A stretch of 62,865 bases of DNA from assembly GCA_947630705.1 (NCBI GenBank), contig CANRIK010000008.1:1-62865 (forward strand), written 5' to 3'. Source of the DNA: an uncultured Clostridia bacterium (GTDB lineage: Bacteria; Bacillota; Clostridia; Christensenellales; Borkfalkiaceae). Below are positions 1-8,716 of the stretch, piece after piece (the first letter of the stretch is position 1; the number at the start of each line of letters is the position of its first letter). The notes under the pieces were generated by a model. The model was not told where the DNA came from. It was given only the letters and a program-made list of their open reading frames with translations, and did no database searches. The position numbers were made by a program, and so were the translations under genes.

Positions 1-1
1 G

Positions 2-231
2 GGCGCAGGCGGTGACCGAGAAAGGCGTTGTCCTTACGCCTTTTGAGAGAAGAGGCATTTCATAGCACAGCACAGTGGCTGTTTTGCCGAGCGAGAAGAG
101 CCTGCGCATAAACAAAGGCGCAGGCGGTGACCGAGAAAGGCGTTGCCCTTACGCCTTTTGAGAGAAGAGGCATTTCATAGCACAGCACAGTGCGCTGTTT
201 TGCCGAGCGAGAAGAGCCTGCGCAGCAACGA
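2..231. repeat. tandem 115-bp palindromic repeat, two copies
   Basis: Two near-identical 115-bp units (2-116 and 117-231). Each starts with GCGCAGGCGGTGACCGAG and ends near GAGCCTGCGC, so the ends of each unit are inverted repeats (GCGCAGGC/GCCTGCGC). Inside is a small hairpin, GGCGT-loop-ACGCC. A third, diverged copy of the left end occurs at 297-314. No credible reading frame runs through it. The form suits a MITE-like or REP-like element, which is inference. Confidence 0.8.
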
Positions 232-960
232 GACGTTGCATGCATGTATCTTAATTGCGCTATCTTTTAATTGACTTTATCGCCAATCAAACGATTGCGC
301 AGGCGGTGACCGAGACGGCTACTTTCCTTACAATCGCCGAGATAGGTCGTTGCCGGATTTCAAGGGGCACGCAGTTCACAAAAATGAACTCCGTGCACAT
401 TTTGTCGGATTCGGACTTATAATTCGGAGTCTGTCTATTGAATTTTCCCCATAAGTCAAAGCAATATTTACCAAATATGCGCTTACATATTGACTGATAT
501 GATTTATATATATAATTGACAAATATTTGTGTTAAATATATAATTATGTAAGAAATTTATTGGCGAGAGATAAAAACATTAAGCGCCGATATTAAACGAT
601 TTATTAAATTCCAATAGCATTATGCTCGGAGTTGCAACGCTCGCTCGGCACTGTGTGTGAGATTTACGGGCTACTCTTTATACAGAGGAAAATATAATCA
701 AAGCGGCGGCAACGTCTATTAATTACAGTTTGAACCTAAACTGCACGTCTGTGCTCACCGTCGAGAGCGCGAATTTAAGCGGCGTTACGGCAATAAGACA
801 GTGAAAGTAACGCTCCGTAAAAAAAATGGATTCAACGCGTTGCTTATATGGATTGCCGACAACAAACTTATCGGGCTCCGGACTTTGATTGAGACGGAAA
901 AATTGATTTATGAGCCGAAGCGCGTCCCGTCAGCCCAAACGGCCTTGAAAATTTTGCAAA
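232..960. other. intergenic region without a supported gene
   Basis: About 730 bases with no convincing gene. It holds the third partial copy of the 115-bp repeat (from 297), an AT-rich stretch, and a perfect consensus promoter (516-544). A short frame reading toward a TGA at 801-803 and an 83-codon frame after it resemble coding sequence weakly but have no ribosome-binding site or recognisable domain. They could be gene remnants. Confidence 0.5.
516..544 (+). promoter_or_regulatory. consensus sigma-A promoter without an adjacent gene
   Basis: TTGACA (516-521), 17-bp spacer, TATAAT (539-544): both hexamers are perfect. The predicted start is near 551. The next supported start codon is at 973, leaving a leader of more than 400 nt or an unannotated small RNA. 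Confidence 0.7.
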
Positions 961-972
961 ATAGGAGTGGAC

Positions 973-2937
973 ATGTCGTGTATTCTAAAAAAATTACGGC
1001 TTGCCGTATCAATATTATTTGCTCTTGCCGTAATGCTTTGCGGTTGTTCTGAAACGCCGCCGGCAACGCCGACATGGAATGAAAAGGATTCTTGGAGCGT
1101 ATATCTCTATGTCTGCGGTTCCAACCTCGAAACAAAGATGGGCGTAGCAAGTAGAAATATCAATGAGATTCTTGCGGCGGATATTCCGACAAACGTCAAT
1201 ATCGTACTACAAACCGGCGGAGCGAGCAGATGGCGCTCTCATGATATTCCGAACGACAAAATATGCCGATATACCGTAAAGAACGGCGAACTTGCCGAAG
1301 ACCAACGGCTCGAAAACGCCTCTATGGGCGATAAACAAACGCTGTCCGATTTCATAGACTATTGCCTTAAAAATTACCCCGCCGAAAGGACGGCATTGAT
1401 TTTATGGGACCACGGCGGAGGAGTTTCGGGTGAAGTGTGCTTTGACGAAAATTACGGAATGGACAGCCTCACTCCCTTTGAACTGAAAAAAGCGTTGGAA
1501 GAGCGAGATGCGCACTTCGATTTGATAGGGCTTGACGCCTGTCTCATGGCGACTAACGAAATGGCGGCGACCATTCACGATTATGCCGACTTTATGCTGG
1601 CCTCGGAGGAGATCGAACCTACGGGCGGCTGGGATTACGGCGCGCTCGTCGGAAATCTTTCAGACGATAAAACCGTCGAGGAAACTTGCAGAGCAGTGGC
1701 GGACGCATACATAAAAAAGTGCGAAAAATCCCAAGGCGGCGATATTGCTACGATGTCCGTTTTCGATCTCGGCAACTATACGGATTTTTCGTCGGCGTTT
1801 GACGAATTCGCTCAAAGTTTAATCGAGGCGTCAAACAAACTATTCGGAAATTTCAACGTTGTGCAAGCTTCGGAGCAGGCGTGCAAATTCGGGGCAATCG
1901 GTCAGAACGAGGGCGCGAGCAATTTAATAGATTTATACGATTTTGCCGAGCCGCTTTCGGCCGACAATCCAAAGGCGTTGGCGCTGATGCGCGCGATAGA
2001 GAACTTTGTGCCGTATAAAACGAGTGCGAGCAGAAAGGACTTGGGCGGCGTATCTCTGTATTTTCCTTTATATTATGACCCAACCGCATTGACGGCGTAT
2101 TTCACGCTCTGTTCGAGTCAAGCCTATAAAAACTATCTTTCGGGTATTTATTTAAACAACGGCGGCATCAACTTGACGTTTTCGGACAGAGGAAGCATTG
2201 GCGAGGACGGGTGCTTTAAGGTAAGTTTGACGCAAGAGAGCAAAAAGTACTTGAAATCGGTGGAGTTTTCCATTTTGAGCCTTGCCGAAAATCCCGAAGG
2301 TACTATGAAAATAGTGCAGATGGGTGTGGATAACGACATTGGTTCGGATTGGGAGAATCTGACGTTTAAAAGTAATTTCCGCGGAGTTTGGATGGCGCTC
2401 AATGGCGCGTATCTCAATTTTTCGGTTGTGGAGAGCAACGAAGAGTATGTTATATTTTCCGCGCCGGTAATTGCGAACGGAGCGCGCAGTAATTTGCGAT
2501 TTATGTTCGTATGGGACGATAGCTATTTCAACGGCGGATATTACAAGATTATAGGTCTATGGAACGGCCTCGACGAATACAACCTTGCGGACAAACAAAT
2601 CACTCCCCTTAAAGAGGGCGACGAAATCACCTTGCTTTGCAAAAAGATCAATCCCGAATCAATAATACCCATTGAAGAAACGGAGCTCAGCGAGGGCGAA
2701 ACGGTAATTATCGGAAGCGATGGAGGAGAAATCAAGGAACTTCCGCTCAAAGATAAAAATTATCGCTACGTATTTATCGTCACGGATATTTTCGGAAATA
2801 GATATTATTCGGATACCGCGAATATGGAAATGAAATATACCTATGACGAATTGCTTGAAAATCCTCTGCCGGACGGTGAATATGCGGCGGACATTACCGA
2901 TATCTATTATGACGAAACTTGGGGAGCGGTCGGTTGA
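973..2937 (+). CDS. clostripain-family (peptidase C11) lipoprotein
   Basis: Predicted cysteine peptidase of the clostripain family, 654 residues, exported and lipid-anchored. The N-terminus has a basic stretch, a hydrophobic core and a lipobox-like LCGC, with the modified Cys near residue 25. The family core begins at WSVYLYVCGSNLE. The catalytic His lies in LILWDHGGG (about H147) and the catalytic Cys in GLDACLMATNE (about C190). C11 enzymes usually cleave after Arg or Lys. The C-terminal ~300 residues are beta-rich and unassigned. ATG at 973 is chosen over the GTG two codons earlier because AGGAG (963-967) sits 5 nt before it. It stands alone on the plus strand, followed by a lipoprotein gene with its own promoter. 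Confidence 0.87.
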   Translation: MSCILKKLRLAVSILFALAVMLCGCSETPPATPTWNEKDSWSVYLYVCGSNLETKMGVASRNINEILAADIPTNVNIVLQTGGASRWRSHDIPNDKICRYTVKNGELAEDQRLENASMGDKQTLSDFIDYCLKNYPAERTALILWDHGGGVSGEVCFDENYGMDSLTPFELKKALEERDAHFDLIGLDACLMATNEMAATIHDYADFMLASEEIEPTGGWDYGALVGNLSDDKTVEETCRAVADAYIKKCEKSQGGDIATMSVFDLGNYTDFSSAFDEFAQSLIEASNKLFGNFNVVQASEQACKFGAIGQNEGASNLIDLYDFAEPLSADNPKALALMRAIENFVPYKTSASRKDLGGVSLYFPLYYDPTALTAYFTLCSSQAYKNYLSGIYLNNGGINLTFSDRGSIGEDGCFKVSLTQESKKYLKSVEFSILSLAENPEGTMKIVQMGVDNDIGSDWENLTFKSNFRGVWMALNGAYLNFSVVESNEEYVIFSAPVIANGARSNLRFMFVWDDSYFNGGYYKIIGLWNGLDEYNLADKQITPLKEGDEITLLCKKINPESIIPIEETELSEGETVIIGSDGGEIKELPLKDKNYRYVFIVTDIFGNRYYSDTANMEMKYTYDELLENPLPDGEYAADITDIYYDETWGAVG

Positions 2938-2964
2938 AAAGGGGTTTTTATTTGAATTGTTTCA

Positions 2965-2991
2965 TTGATAATAAAAATTTTGTGATATAAT
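2965..2991 (+). promoter_or_regulatory. promoter of the 3010 lipoprotein gene
   Basis: TTGATA (2965-2970) and TATAAT (2986-2991) with a 15-bp spacer. TGA just before the -10 makes it an extended -10. The start codon at 3010 follows a GGAG at 3001-3004. Confidence 0.6.
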
Positions 2992-3009
2992 TAAAATACA
3001 GGAGAAACT

Positions 3010-3924
3010 ATGAAAAAGTTTTTTTTAATTTTGTCGGTTGTCATTATTTCGCTATTTTGTTTTGCCGGTTGCGTTGACGCGGACGATCCGAATACTCCTG
3101 AAATATCAGACATGACGGGCGGACATACTCACACTTTTAACGAACAGAAGTGGGAGTATGATGAAGATACCCATTGGCACGCCTCCACTTGCGAACATTT
3201 CGCCGAACGCGGCAATGAGGCCGAACACTCGATGAAGAACGGAGAGTGCGAAGTATGCGGTTACAGCGCAGTCGGCATGACGGTCGAAGAATTTACTCAA
3301 AACCATGCGGAGACGGCAAGAGATTTTGCAATGCTCTGCGCGGAGATAAACCCTCAAAGCGCGCTTGCGGCCAAAATTTCTTCCGAGTTCGTGTGGTTCG
3401 TTACCGACGAAAACAACAAACTCACCGCCGTGACGTATATCTATACGGTGACGGGAGATGATGGTAAAAACCAAGTAAACATAGCAACGCGTTCGGGGCT
3501 GAATAAGATAGATTTGAAAGAAGTGGCGGCAGGTAACGTGAGCTTGCAATATCAGGACAGGAATTTGACTTCGCGCGGCAACGAGTTTTCGTATAATTCT
3601 AATCAAGCCGAATATCAAGCGCTTGCGGTAAAACTCGTTGACTTGTTTGCGGAAACGGAAAATTACGAGGTAAGCCCGTATAGTAGCGAGCCGCTTTTGA
3701 GGCTTGCAAGCGTTGATAAGATCAAGGGTGAGGACGGCTTCGGAATTAACGTGTTCGATTTTATCGATACGGGCTATGCCCGTTATTATGTGCGCGTTAC
3801 GGCAGACGAAAACGCGTCTGTAAACGATTTGATTGGGATTCTGGACACGACGGAAAAAATAGCCCGTCATACAACCCAAGTTAAAGAATACGGAGCTTTG
3901 GTCTATAAAAATATTCTGAATTAA
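3010..3924 (+). CDS. lipoprotein with His/Cys-rich segment, function unknown
   Basis: 304 residues. Residues 1-21 form a lipoprotein signal ending FCFAGC. Residues 38-85 are rich in His and Cys: an HTHTF start, HWHASTCEH, and a CEVCGY pair. This H...C..CG arrangement is common at domain junctions of Clostridia surface proteins and could bind zinc (inference). The remaining ~220 residues are alternating alpha/beta with no family I recognise. GGAG is 5 nt before the ATG. The gene has its own promoter and no partner gene, so the role at the cell surface is open. Confidence 0.75.
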   Translation: MKKFFLILSVVIISLFCFAGCVDADDPNTPEISDMTGGHTHTFNEQKWEYDEDTHWHASTCEHFAERGNEAEHSMKNGECEVCGYSAVGMTVEEFTQNHAETARDFAMLCAEINPQSALAAKISSEFVWFVTDENNKLTAVTYIYTVTGDDGKNQVNIATRSGLNKIDLKEVAAGNVSLQYQDRNLTSRGNEFSYNSNQAEYQALAVKLVDLFAETENYEVSPYSSEPLLRLASVDKIKGEDGFGINVFDFIDTGYARYYVRVTADENASVNDLIGILDTTEKIARHTTQVKEYGALVYKNILN

Positions 3925-4047
3925 AAGTTGTTACAAATTTTATCAAAGTGATAGTCTGTTTAAAAGACGGCGGTTAAAATTTTATTTTGCCGTGACAGTG
4001 GTGAGCCGTAAAGGCTTGCCGCAGATTTGAGACATTTTTGCACAAAA

Positions 4048-4074
4048 AAACAGTCCATTGAATGGACTGTTTTC
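4048..4074. terminator. bidirectional hairpin terminator
   Basis: CAGTCCATT (4051-4059) pairs with AATGGACTG (4061-4069). An A-run precedes and a T-run follows, so it can stop transcription both ways. It serves the minus-strand gene ending at 4081. Confidence 0.8.
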
Positions 4075-4080
4075 TGTTTT

Positions 4081-4635
4081 TTAAATCAATTTCTTGCCGT
4101 CGGAAAAAGCATTGCCGACTTTTTCTCCTATTCTCCTGTATGTGGAAGCGATGGGATCGAAAATGATGAGGTCGAGTTTGCCGAGGTCGATATTGCCTTT
4201 TTCGTCAAGGACTTCACCGTCCGCGCTGACGTTGACGATTTTGCCTATTACATTTCCGTCCTCGTTGAACTTTTCCAGCTCACATTCGAGAGTGACGGGA
4301 AACTCATCTATGACGGGTGCGCAGACATGCTCCGCCCTATGGGTGTGCAGTTTGGCTTTTTCCAGCTTATTAGCCTCTTTATTCGCCGAAACAATGCCTA
4401 CATAGTCGGAGGCGAGCATGTTCTTTACGTCTCCGAAGCTGACCGTGAACGCCTTATTTAAGGCAATATTTTCCGTCGTTTTATGCGGAGACAACGAAAT
4501 GACTATCTTGTTTGCGTCGTAAACGCCGCCCCACGCCGCATTCATGGCGTCTGCATTTCCGTTCTTGTCGTACGTGCCGATTATAAGCACCGGCTGTGGA
4601 AGCACCCATGTCTGTTTACCGAAATTCTTTCTCAT
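4081..4635 (-). CDS. flavin reductase-like / FMN-binding split-barrel protein
   Basis: 184 residues, matching in size and pattern the flavin reductase family (FMN-binding split barrel) common in anaerobes. Visible marks are PQPVLIIGTYDKNGNADAMN near the N-terminus, the AWGGV segment, ISLSPHKTTENI, and a C-terminal FDPIASTYRRIGEKVG. Members bind FMN and are thought to pass electrons between NAD(P)H or partner proteins and flavin or metal acceptors; the partner here is unknown. AAGGAG lies about 7 nt before the ATG. It lies upstream of the degraded aldo/keto reductase on the opposite side of the terminator. Confidence 0.82.
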   Translation of the reverse strand: MRKNFGKQTWVLPQPVLIIGTYDKNGNADAMNAAWGGVYDANKIVISLSPHKTTENIALNKAFTVSFGDVKNMLASDYVGIVSANKEANKLEKAKLHTHRAEHVCAPVIDEFPVTLECELEKFNEDGNVIGKIVNVSADGEVLDEKGNIDLGKLDLIIFDPIASTYRRIGEKVGNAFSDGKKLI

Positions 4636-4698
4636 AAATAACTCCTTTTAAATCTAATTTTTTAATCTTTTCTTAAATATTTAATTTTGAAAGCAAAC

Positions 4699-5259
4699 CT
4701 ACGCTTTTGCCGCAAGCCCCGATTTGCGTGTTCCGCCTTTGCCGTTTTCAAAGGGAGCCATCGGCAGTGCGCCGTGAGGGTGGGTCTCAACCTGATTGAC
4801 CATAGGTCTGATTTCGGCGAACGAGGCAATATCCACGAGTCTGTCGGGATAGAAGTTTGAAACGCCTATGGCGCGGAGCTTACCCTCTTTATACAGTTCT
4901 TCCAATGCTCGCCACGCGCCGTAGTAGTCCGAAAACGGCTGGTGCAGGAGCATTAAATCGATATAGTCTGTCTGCAATTTTTGAAGCGACTGCTCGACCG
5001 ATTTTCTGCACTCGTCGTAGCCGTAGTGTTCCACCCAAACTTTCGTTGTAAGAAAGATTTCCTCACGGGAAACGCCCGACTTTTTGATCGCGGAGCCGAC
5101 TTGTTCTTCATTGAAATAGCTCTGCGCCGTATCGAGGTGGCGGTAGCCGACTTCGAGCGCGTCGAGCACGCACCTTTCACACTCTTCCTGCGACACCTGA
5201 TACACTCCATATCCGAGCTGCGGCATCTTCACGCCGTTTGATAATGTTATATATTGCAT
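4699..5259 (-). pseudogene. truncated aldo/keto reductase
   Basis: 186 residues with a clear aldo/keto reductase N-terminal half: LSNGVKMPQLGYGVYQV, the catalytic region GYRHLDTAQSYFNEEQVG (Asp and Tyr), TTKVWVEHYG (Lys), and LLHQPFSDYYGAWRALE. After MVNQVETHP, where the family runs on for another 90-110 residues, only a 20-residue remnant resembling the later APF.NG.GG segment follows, then a stop. The last barrel strands and the NADPH 2'-phosphate-binding region are missing, so it is probably not a working enzyme. ATG 5259 starts the conserved domain; an upstream in-frame ATG at 5301 is possible. Neither has a clear ribosome-binding site. Confidence 0.7.
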
Positions 5260-5510
5260 AATCGTGCTACCGTTCATTTTTATATTAAGTATTATACTCA
5301 TAATCTTTAAAAAGTAAATAGGCTATTTAAAAGAAACTATGAGTATAAGCATTTATAATCGGATGGGAGTCTATGGACAAAAGCGTCGTTTAAGACGTAA
5401 ATTCCGTCCTCTCCGTTCGGGCTGAAAAACGGTTATATTAACCTTGCGGAAAACGTCTGTTTTTCCAACTGCCCTTTGAGGTAAAATTCTTTCTGTAAAC
5501 TTTATTGAAA
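5260..5510. other. intergenic, nothing recognised
   Basis: About 250 bases between the truncated reductase and the terminator of the next minus-strand operon. AT-rich at the left. A 70-codon minus-strand frame here lacks any signal of being real. Confidence 0.5.
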
Positions 5511-5545
5511 AATATCCGCCGAAAACGGCGGATATTTTTTCTGTT
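5511..5545. terminator. strong hairpin terminator
   Basis: AATATCCGCCG (5511-5521), AAAA loop, CGGCGGATATT (5526-5536), then TTTTTCTGTTTT. Sits directly after the minus-strand gene that stops at 5546 and can act both ways. Confidence 0.85.
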
Positions 5546-6742
5546 TTATTCGGTCGGATTTTTCGGCTTCCTTGACAGCGCAAAGTGTATGGCGCACCAG
5601 ATTACTGAAACGGACAGCAAAATTAAAAAATAAGGCACGACGTTGCAGGACCAGCCGAGTCCGATTTGCGGAATATGCAAGAGCGCTGTCGCAACAAAAC
5701 ATATGGCAAAGATAATTAAATACCTGTATGGCCTTCCCTTTTGCCTTCGTTTTTTCGGGACATTTTGTAGCGGAGCTTCAAATCCATTCTCGGGTTGCAG
5801 CATGACTTTGAGTTTCAAAAGTCCGAAAGACGTTCCCGAATTGAATGCTGCAATGGGCAGAAAGGCTATGAGTAAATTCAGAACCGTGAAAGTCAGGCTC
5901 GAAAAGGAGAAGGAATTTGTAAGGATCGCTCCGACCGTCGAACCCAGCAGGTTGTTCATGGAGTAGGTGAGCGCTCTCGAAAGGGGAATCTGCGTCAGTA
6001 TGCACAGGACAGCGGCGCAGAAGAGGAAATTTACGAAGTCCGATACGTACTTCCGGACAAGATTGTTTTCTTTGATAGTCTTTCCGTTTTTTACGTTGAT
6101 AAGAACAAGGCAGGCTATAAGTATGCCGGCCGCGACGAGAGTGCCGACGTTCATTCCTATACCCGTTGCGTCGCCTATGTAATAAAAGTTGTTGCCCTCG
6201 CCGCCGGAAACGTTGCATATATAATTGAATACGAGATATATGTGCCCGTTGCATATGACCGATCTGAAAAGCATTTTCAAAACGGAGACTGTTTGTCTTT
6301 CGGTAAGTTTTACGAGGGCGATAATTATCATGACAACTTGCGCCGCGAGCGCGTCTATCGTTATCAGAAAGGCAAAGACGTCCTGTATCGCTCCGTAAAT
6401 ATTGAGAGTTTCCGAAGGGGAGCTGCCTATATTTTCGAAAAATGTCTCTATACGGTCGAGTTTAAGTTCGGCGAAGGTAAAACAATTTATCGTGTCGCCG
6501 AAAATCGTGTTCTCTCCCAGAATCACTACCGGACGTGAATAGCAGATTACGGTGAGAAGAAACATGAGAACCATGGCAGTAAACGCCGCCGCCGCGCACA
6601 GAGTTTCCTTCGGGTCGGATTTCCACCCGTGGGGATTGCCGTAGAGCGCGCAGAGCTCTTCGTATGTTACGGGCTTTTCTTCGCCGCCGTCGGCATTTTC
6701 CGCGGACAAAACTTCCGCTTCTTCCGTTTGAGTTTGGCTCAT
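5546..6742 (-). CDS. polytopic membrane protein, function unknown
   Basis: 398 residues with a ~55-residue acidic cytoplasmic N-terminus, then about eight to nine hydrophobic segments (for example TAMVLMFLLTVICY, FVATALLHIPQIGLGW, FLILLSVSVIWCAIHFAL). A basic linker KKRRQKGRPYR precedes the last helices. No family recognised. The start at 6742 is set by an excellent Shine-Dalgarno (GGAGGTGAT) and by an ATGA overlap with the stop of the upstream lipoprotein gene, so the two are translationally coupled and probably act together. Longer upstream readings in this frame are shadows of the lipoprotein gene. Confidence 0.75.
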   Translation of the reverse strand: MSQTQTEEAEVLSAENADGGEEKPVTYEELCALYGNPHGWKSDPKETLCAAAAFTAMVLMFLLTVICYSRPVVILGENTIFGDTINCFTFAELKLDRIETFFENIGSSPSETLNIYGAIQDVFAFLITIDALAAQVVMIIIALVKLTERQTVSVLKMLFRSVICNGHIYLVFNYICNVSGGEGNNFYYIGDATGIGMNVGTLVAAGILIACLVLINVKNGKTIKENNLVRKYVSDFVNFLFCAAVLCILTQIPLSRALTYSMNNLLGSTVGAILTNSFSFSSLTFTVLNLLIAFLPIAAFNSGTSFGLLKLKVMLQPENGFEAPLQNVPKKRRQKGRPYRYLIIFAICFVATALLHIPQIGLGWSCNVVPYFLILLSVSVIWCAIHFALSRKPKNPTE

Positions 6743-7833
6743 AGAGGCAGTATCACCTCCGTCGTGCCGAAATCGGTAAACAGGGAATGCATTTCCGTTG
6801 ACATCAGGTCCTTGGGGTCGTCGCCTATTATGGCTTGAAGGGTGTAGTCGATTTTGGATAATCTCCCCTCTGAAACATAATACTCTATATTCAACGAAGC
6901 TATATGTTCGTTGATTTCCGAATTTGCCGTGCTTGCGTATTCGCCGAGCGTGCCCGTTATCGAATAAACGGCCTGTTTGAATTTCTCGAAGGGCATGCAA
7001 AAGCCGTAGTCGGTCTTTACAAAATAGGAGCCGTCGAAATCCGCCGCGTAGATGAACATGCTCAATTCGGATATGTCCGCGAAGGAGTCGAGGGGATATT
7101 CCTTTGACCCCTTTTTAAGCACATATCCGGTAAAGTAGTAGTTGCTCCCGTAAATTTCTTTTATCTTTTTGTCCATTTCGTCGTCGGTATAATACTTATC
7201 GTCGCCGAATACGGGCAGTCTGGAATAGTATTCGAAACCGTCGTCGGTCTGCTCCATATAGAAATCGACTTGCATGGAGGGAATGGTCTGATTGAAGTAT
7301 GCCTTTGTGTAGTCGAACTTAAATGTTTGCAGATATGTCGCGTCCAACGATTGATAGTGACCGCTGTAAGTTGTCGTAACCGTACAATTGTTGTAGGCCT
7401 TGTTTGAAAGAACGGAATTATAGTAGCTGGAAGTGACCGCCTCGCCCGACTTTGGCAAAGGGGCGAAGTACCTGAATCCGTTTGAGGATCTGACTACATA
7501 CAGAGAAGTTTTGCAGTCTTTGAGGTTTCCGTCCGTATAGTGAACCGTCATATCGGTTGCGGAGTAAATTTTTCCGTCTATTCCGAGCTCGTCTGTCTCG
7601 CTTGCCGTCAGAATTTTGTTGGGACTGTAATTTTTAAGAGTGCACTCGGCGGTTGCTCCGTCTAATTGCTCTTTTAAAAACGCTCTTACGGCGGAGGTCT
7701 CGGAATCGTACGTTTCTTCCGAAAGATAACCTTTGAAAGTTTCGCCGTAACTCTCGTTTGCAGAGCAAGCCGTAAATACCGTCGGCATGCAAAGCGCTAT
7801 CAATAAAAGCGCCGTATAGATAATTTTTTTCAT
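6739..7833 (-). CDS. lipoprotein, function unknown
   Basis: 364 residues. A lipoprotein signal ends in VFTAC (Cys near residue 23). The mature part is rich in Tyr, Asp and Ser with no motif I recognise. It overlaps the following membrane-protein gene by 4 bases (ATGA), which makes a surface lipoprotein plus membrane partner unit likely. No ribosome-binding site is visible before the ATG, which follows an AT-rich stretch. Confidence 0.72.
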   Translation of the reverse strand: MKKIIYTALLLIALCMPTVFTACSANESYGETFKGYLSEETYDSETSAVRAFLKEQLDGATAECTLKNYSPNKILTASETDELGIDGKIYSATDMTVHYTDGNLKDCKTSLYVVRSSNGFRYFAPLPKSGEAVTSSYYNSVLSNKAYNNCTVTTTYSGHYQSLDATYLQTFKFDYTKAYFNQTIPSMQVDFYMEQTDDGFEYYSRLPVFGDDKYYTDDEMDKKIKEIYGSNYYFTGYVLKKGSKEYPLDSFADISELSMFIYAADFDGSYFVKTDYGFCMPFEKFKQAVYSITGTLGEYASTANSEINEHIASLNIEYYVSEGRLSKIDYTLQAIIGDDPKDLMSTEMHSLFTDFGTTEVILPL

Positions 7834-7868
7834 ATTATTAAATTAATAAGTAATAAACTTTAAAATTA

Positions 7869-8294
7869 TTAAACTGAGTAGGCGGTTAAAACTTCGCAGA
7901 TTTTTGTGTAATTCACTTCCTGCGCTCTATTGTTGCATTTGACGATTTCGTAAATGTACCAGATAACCAAGCCGATGGACGAAGCTACCGAAATCAGGAT
8001 ACCGAGTACGGGAACGAACGACAGTAAACCGCTTATGAGACCTATTGCAATCGTAACCACAATTTTCACTATTGCGTAAACGTAGTCGCCCACGTAAAAT
8101 CTTCCGGCGCATACTCCGCCGAGGAATACGCTCAACAATGTCGCCGCGAGTTTGCTTTTTACGGTGAGCGCGTTCAAGGGGGCAAACGCCTCGTCTTTCG
8201 CTGCGGATAACTTCTTGTTCAAAGCAAAGGCGTCGTTTGCCGATAATTGCTTGTTGAACTTTTCTGTTAAGAATCTGACTTTTTCTGTTTGCAT
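7869..8294 (-). CDS. TM2 domain membrane protein
   Basis: 141 residues. A charged N-terminal ~45 residues precedes a TM2-type domain: SVFLGGVCAGRFYVGDYVYA (glycine-rich hairpin and first helix), VVTIAIGLISGL, and a second helix around SSIGLVIWYIYEIVKC. TM2 proteins are small two-helix membrane proteins of unknown biochemical role. AAGGAG precedes the ATG at 8294. Its promoter contains two copies of an operator probably bound by the divergent Xre protein, so it is likely that regulator's main target. Confidence 0.8.
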   Translation of the reverse strand: MQTEKVRFLTEKFNKQLSANDAFALNKKLSAAKDEAFAPLNALTVKSKLAATLLSVFLGGVCAGRFYVGDYVYAIVKIVVTIAIGLISGLLSFVPVLGILISVASSIGLVIWYIYEIVKCNNRAQEVNYTKICEVLTAYSV

Positions 8295-8311
8295 AATTTT
8301 TCTCCTTTTTA

Positions 8312-8366
8312 ACAGCATTTTGCTGTATTTTTGAATATTATACAGCTTTCTGCTGTAAAATGTCAA
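8312..8366 (-). promoter_or_regulatory. promoter with two ACAGC-N5-GCTGT operators
   Basis: Minus-strand promoter TTGACA (8366-8361), 18-bp spacer, TATAAT (8342-8337) for the TM2 gene. One perfect dyad ACAGC-N5-GCTGT (8342-8356) lies between the -35 and -10. A second (8312-8326) lies just after the start point. Their centres are 30 bp apart, about three helical turns. The divergent Xre gene starts at 8374, so one repressor could control both. Confidence 0.8.
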
Positions 8367-8373
8367 GTAATAT

Positions 8374-8580
8374 ATGAAGATTTTTTCTAAAAGATTGAGA
8401 GAATTGAGATTATCCGCCGGATTATCGCAGCAGGAAGTCTCGGAAAAATTGGGTATCAGACAGCAGTCGTACGCAAGGTATGAAAACGGAAAGGGAGAAC
8501 CGAACCTCGACACGCTTGCGGAAATAGCCAAAATTTTTGACGTCAGCGTCGATTATCTGTTGGGACTTTCGATGTTTTGA
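8374..8580 (+). CDS. Xre-family repressor
   Basis: 68 residues, almost entirely a Cro/C1-type helix-turn-helix: LRELRLSAGLSQQEVSEKLG, then QQSYARYENGKGEPNLDTL and IFDVSVDYLLG. No sensor or oligomerisation domain. It is divergent from the TM2 gene and the shared 80-bp gap holds two identical dyads, so it probably represses that gene and itself (inference). There is no ribosome-binding site, and a start point near the ATG is possible. Confidence 0.85.
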   Translation: MKIFSKRLRELRLSAGLSQQEVSEKLGIRQQSYARYENGKGEPNLDTLAEIAKIFDVSVDYLLGLSMF

Positions 8581-8608
8581 ATGCGGCGAGTATACATGCG
8601 ATAAAAAA

Positions 8609-8640
8609 GTCGCAGAACTTTGAAGTTCTGCGACCCTTTG
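8609..8640. terminator. hairpin terminator
   Basis: GTCGCAGAACTT (8609-8620) pairs with AAGTTCTGCGAC (8623-8634), with an A-run on the left and CCCTTT on the right. Preceded by CATGCGATAAAAAA, a sequence that also precedes the terminator at 46321. Confidence 0.75.
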
Positions 8641-8716
8641 CCGTAAATTTTATCAGTACTTATAAGGCGCGCCCTTTAAGGCGGTTCCGTTGCGGCGCAA
8701 CGGGAGTGGGATTAGG

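Noticed and set aside
60-245. 61-codon minus-strand frame
   Set aside because: Lies in the 115-bp palindromic repeat and reads repeat sequence; no start signal.
801-1052. 83-codon plus-strand frame
   Set aside because: Overlaps the start of the clostripain-family gene in another frame, no ribosome-binding site, no family.
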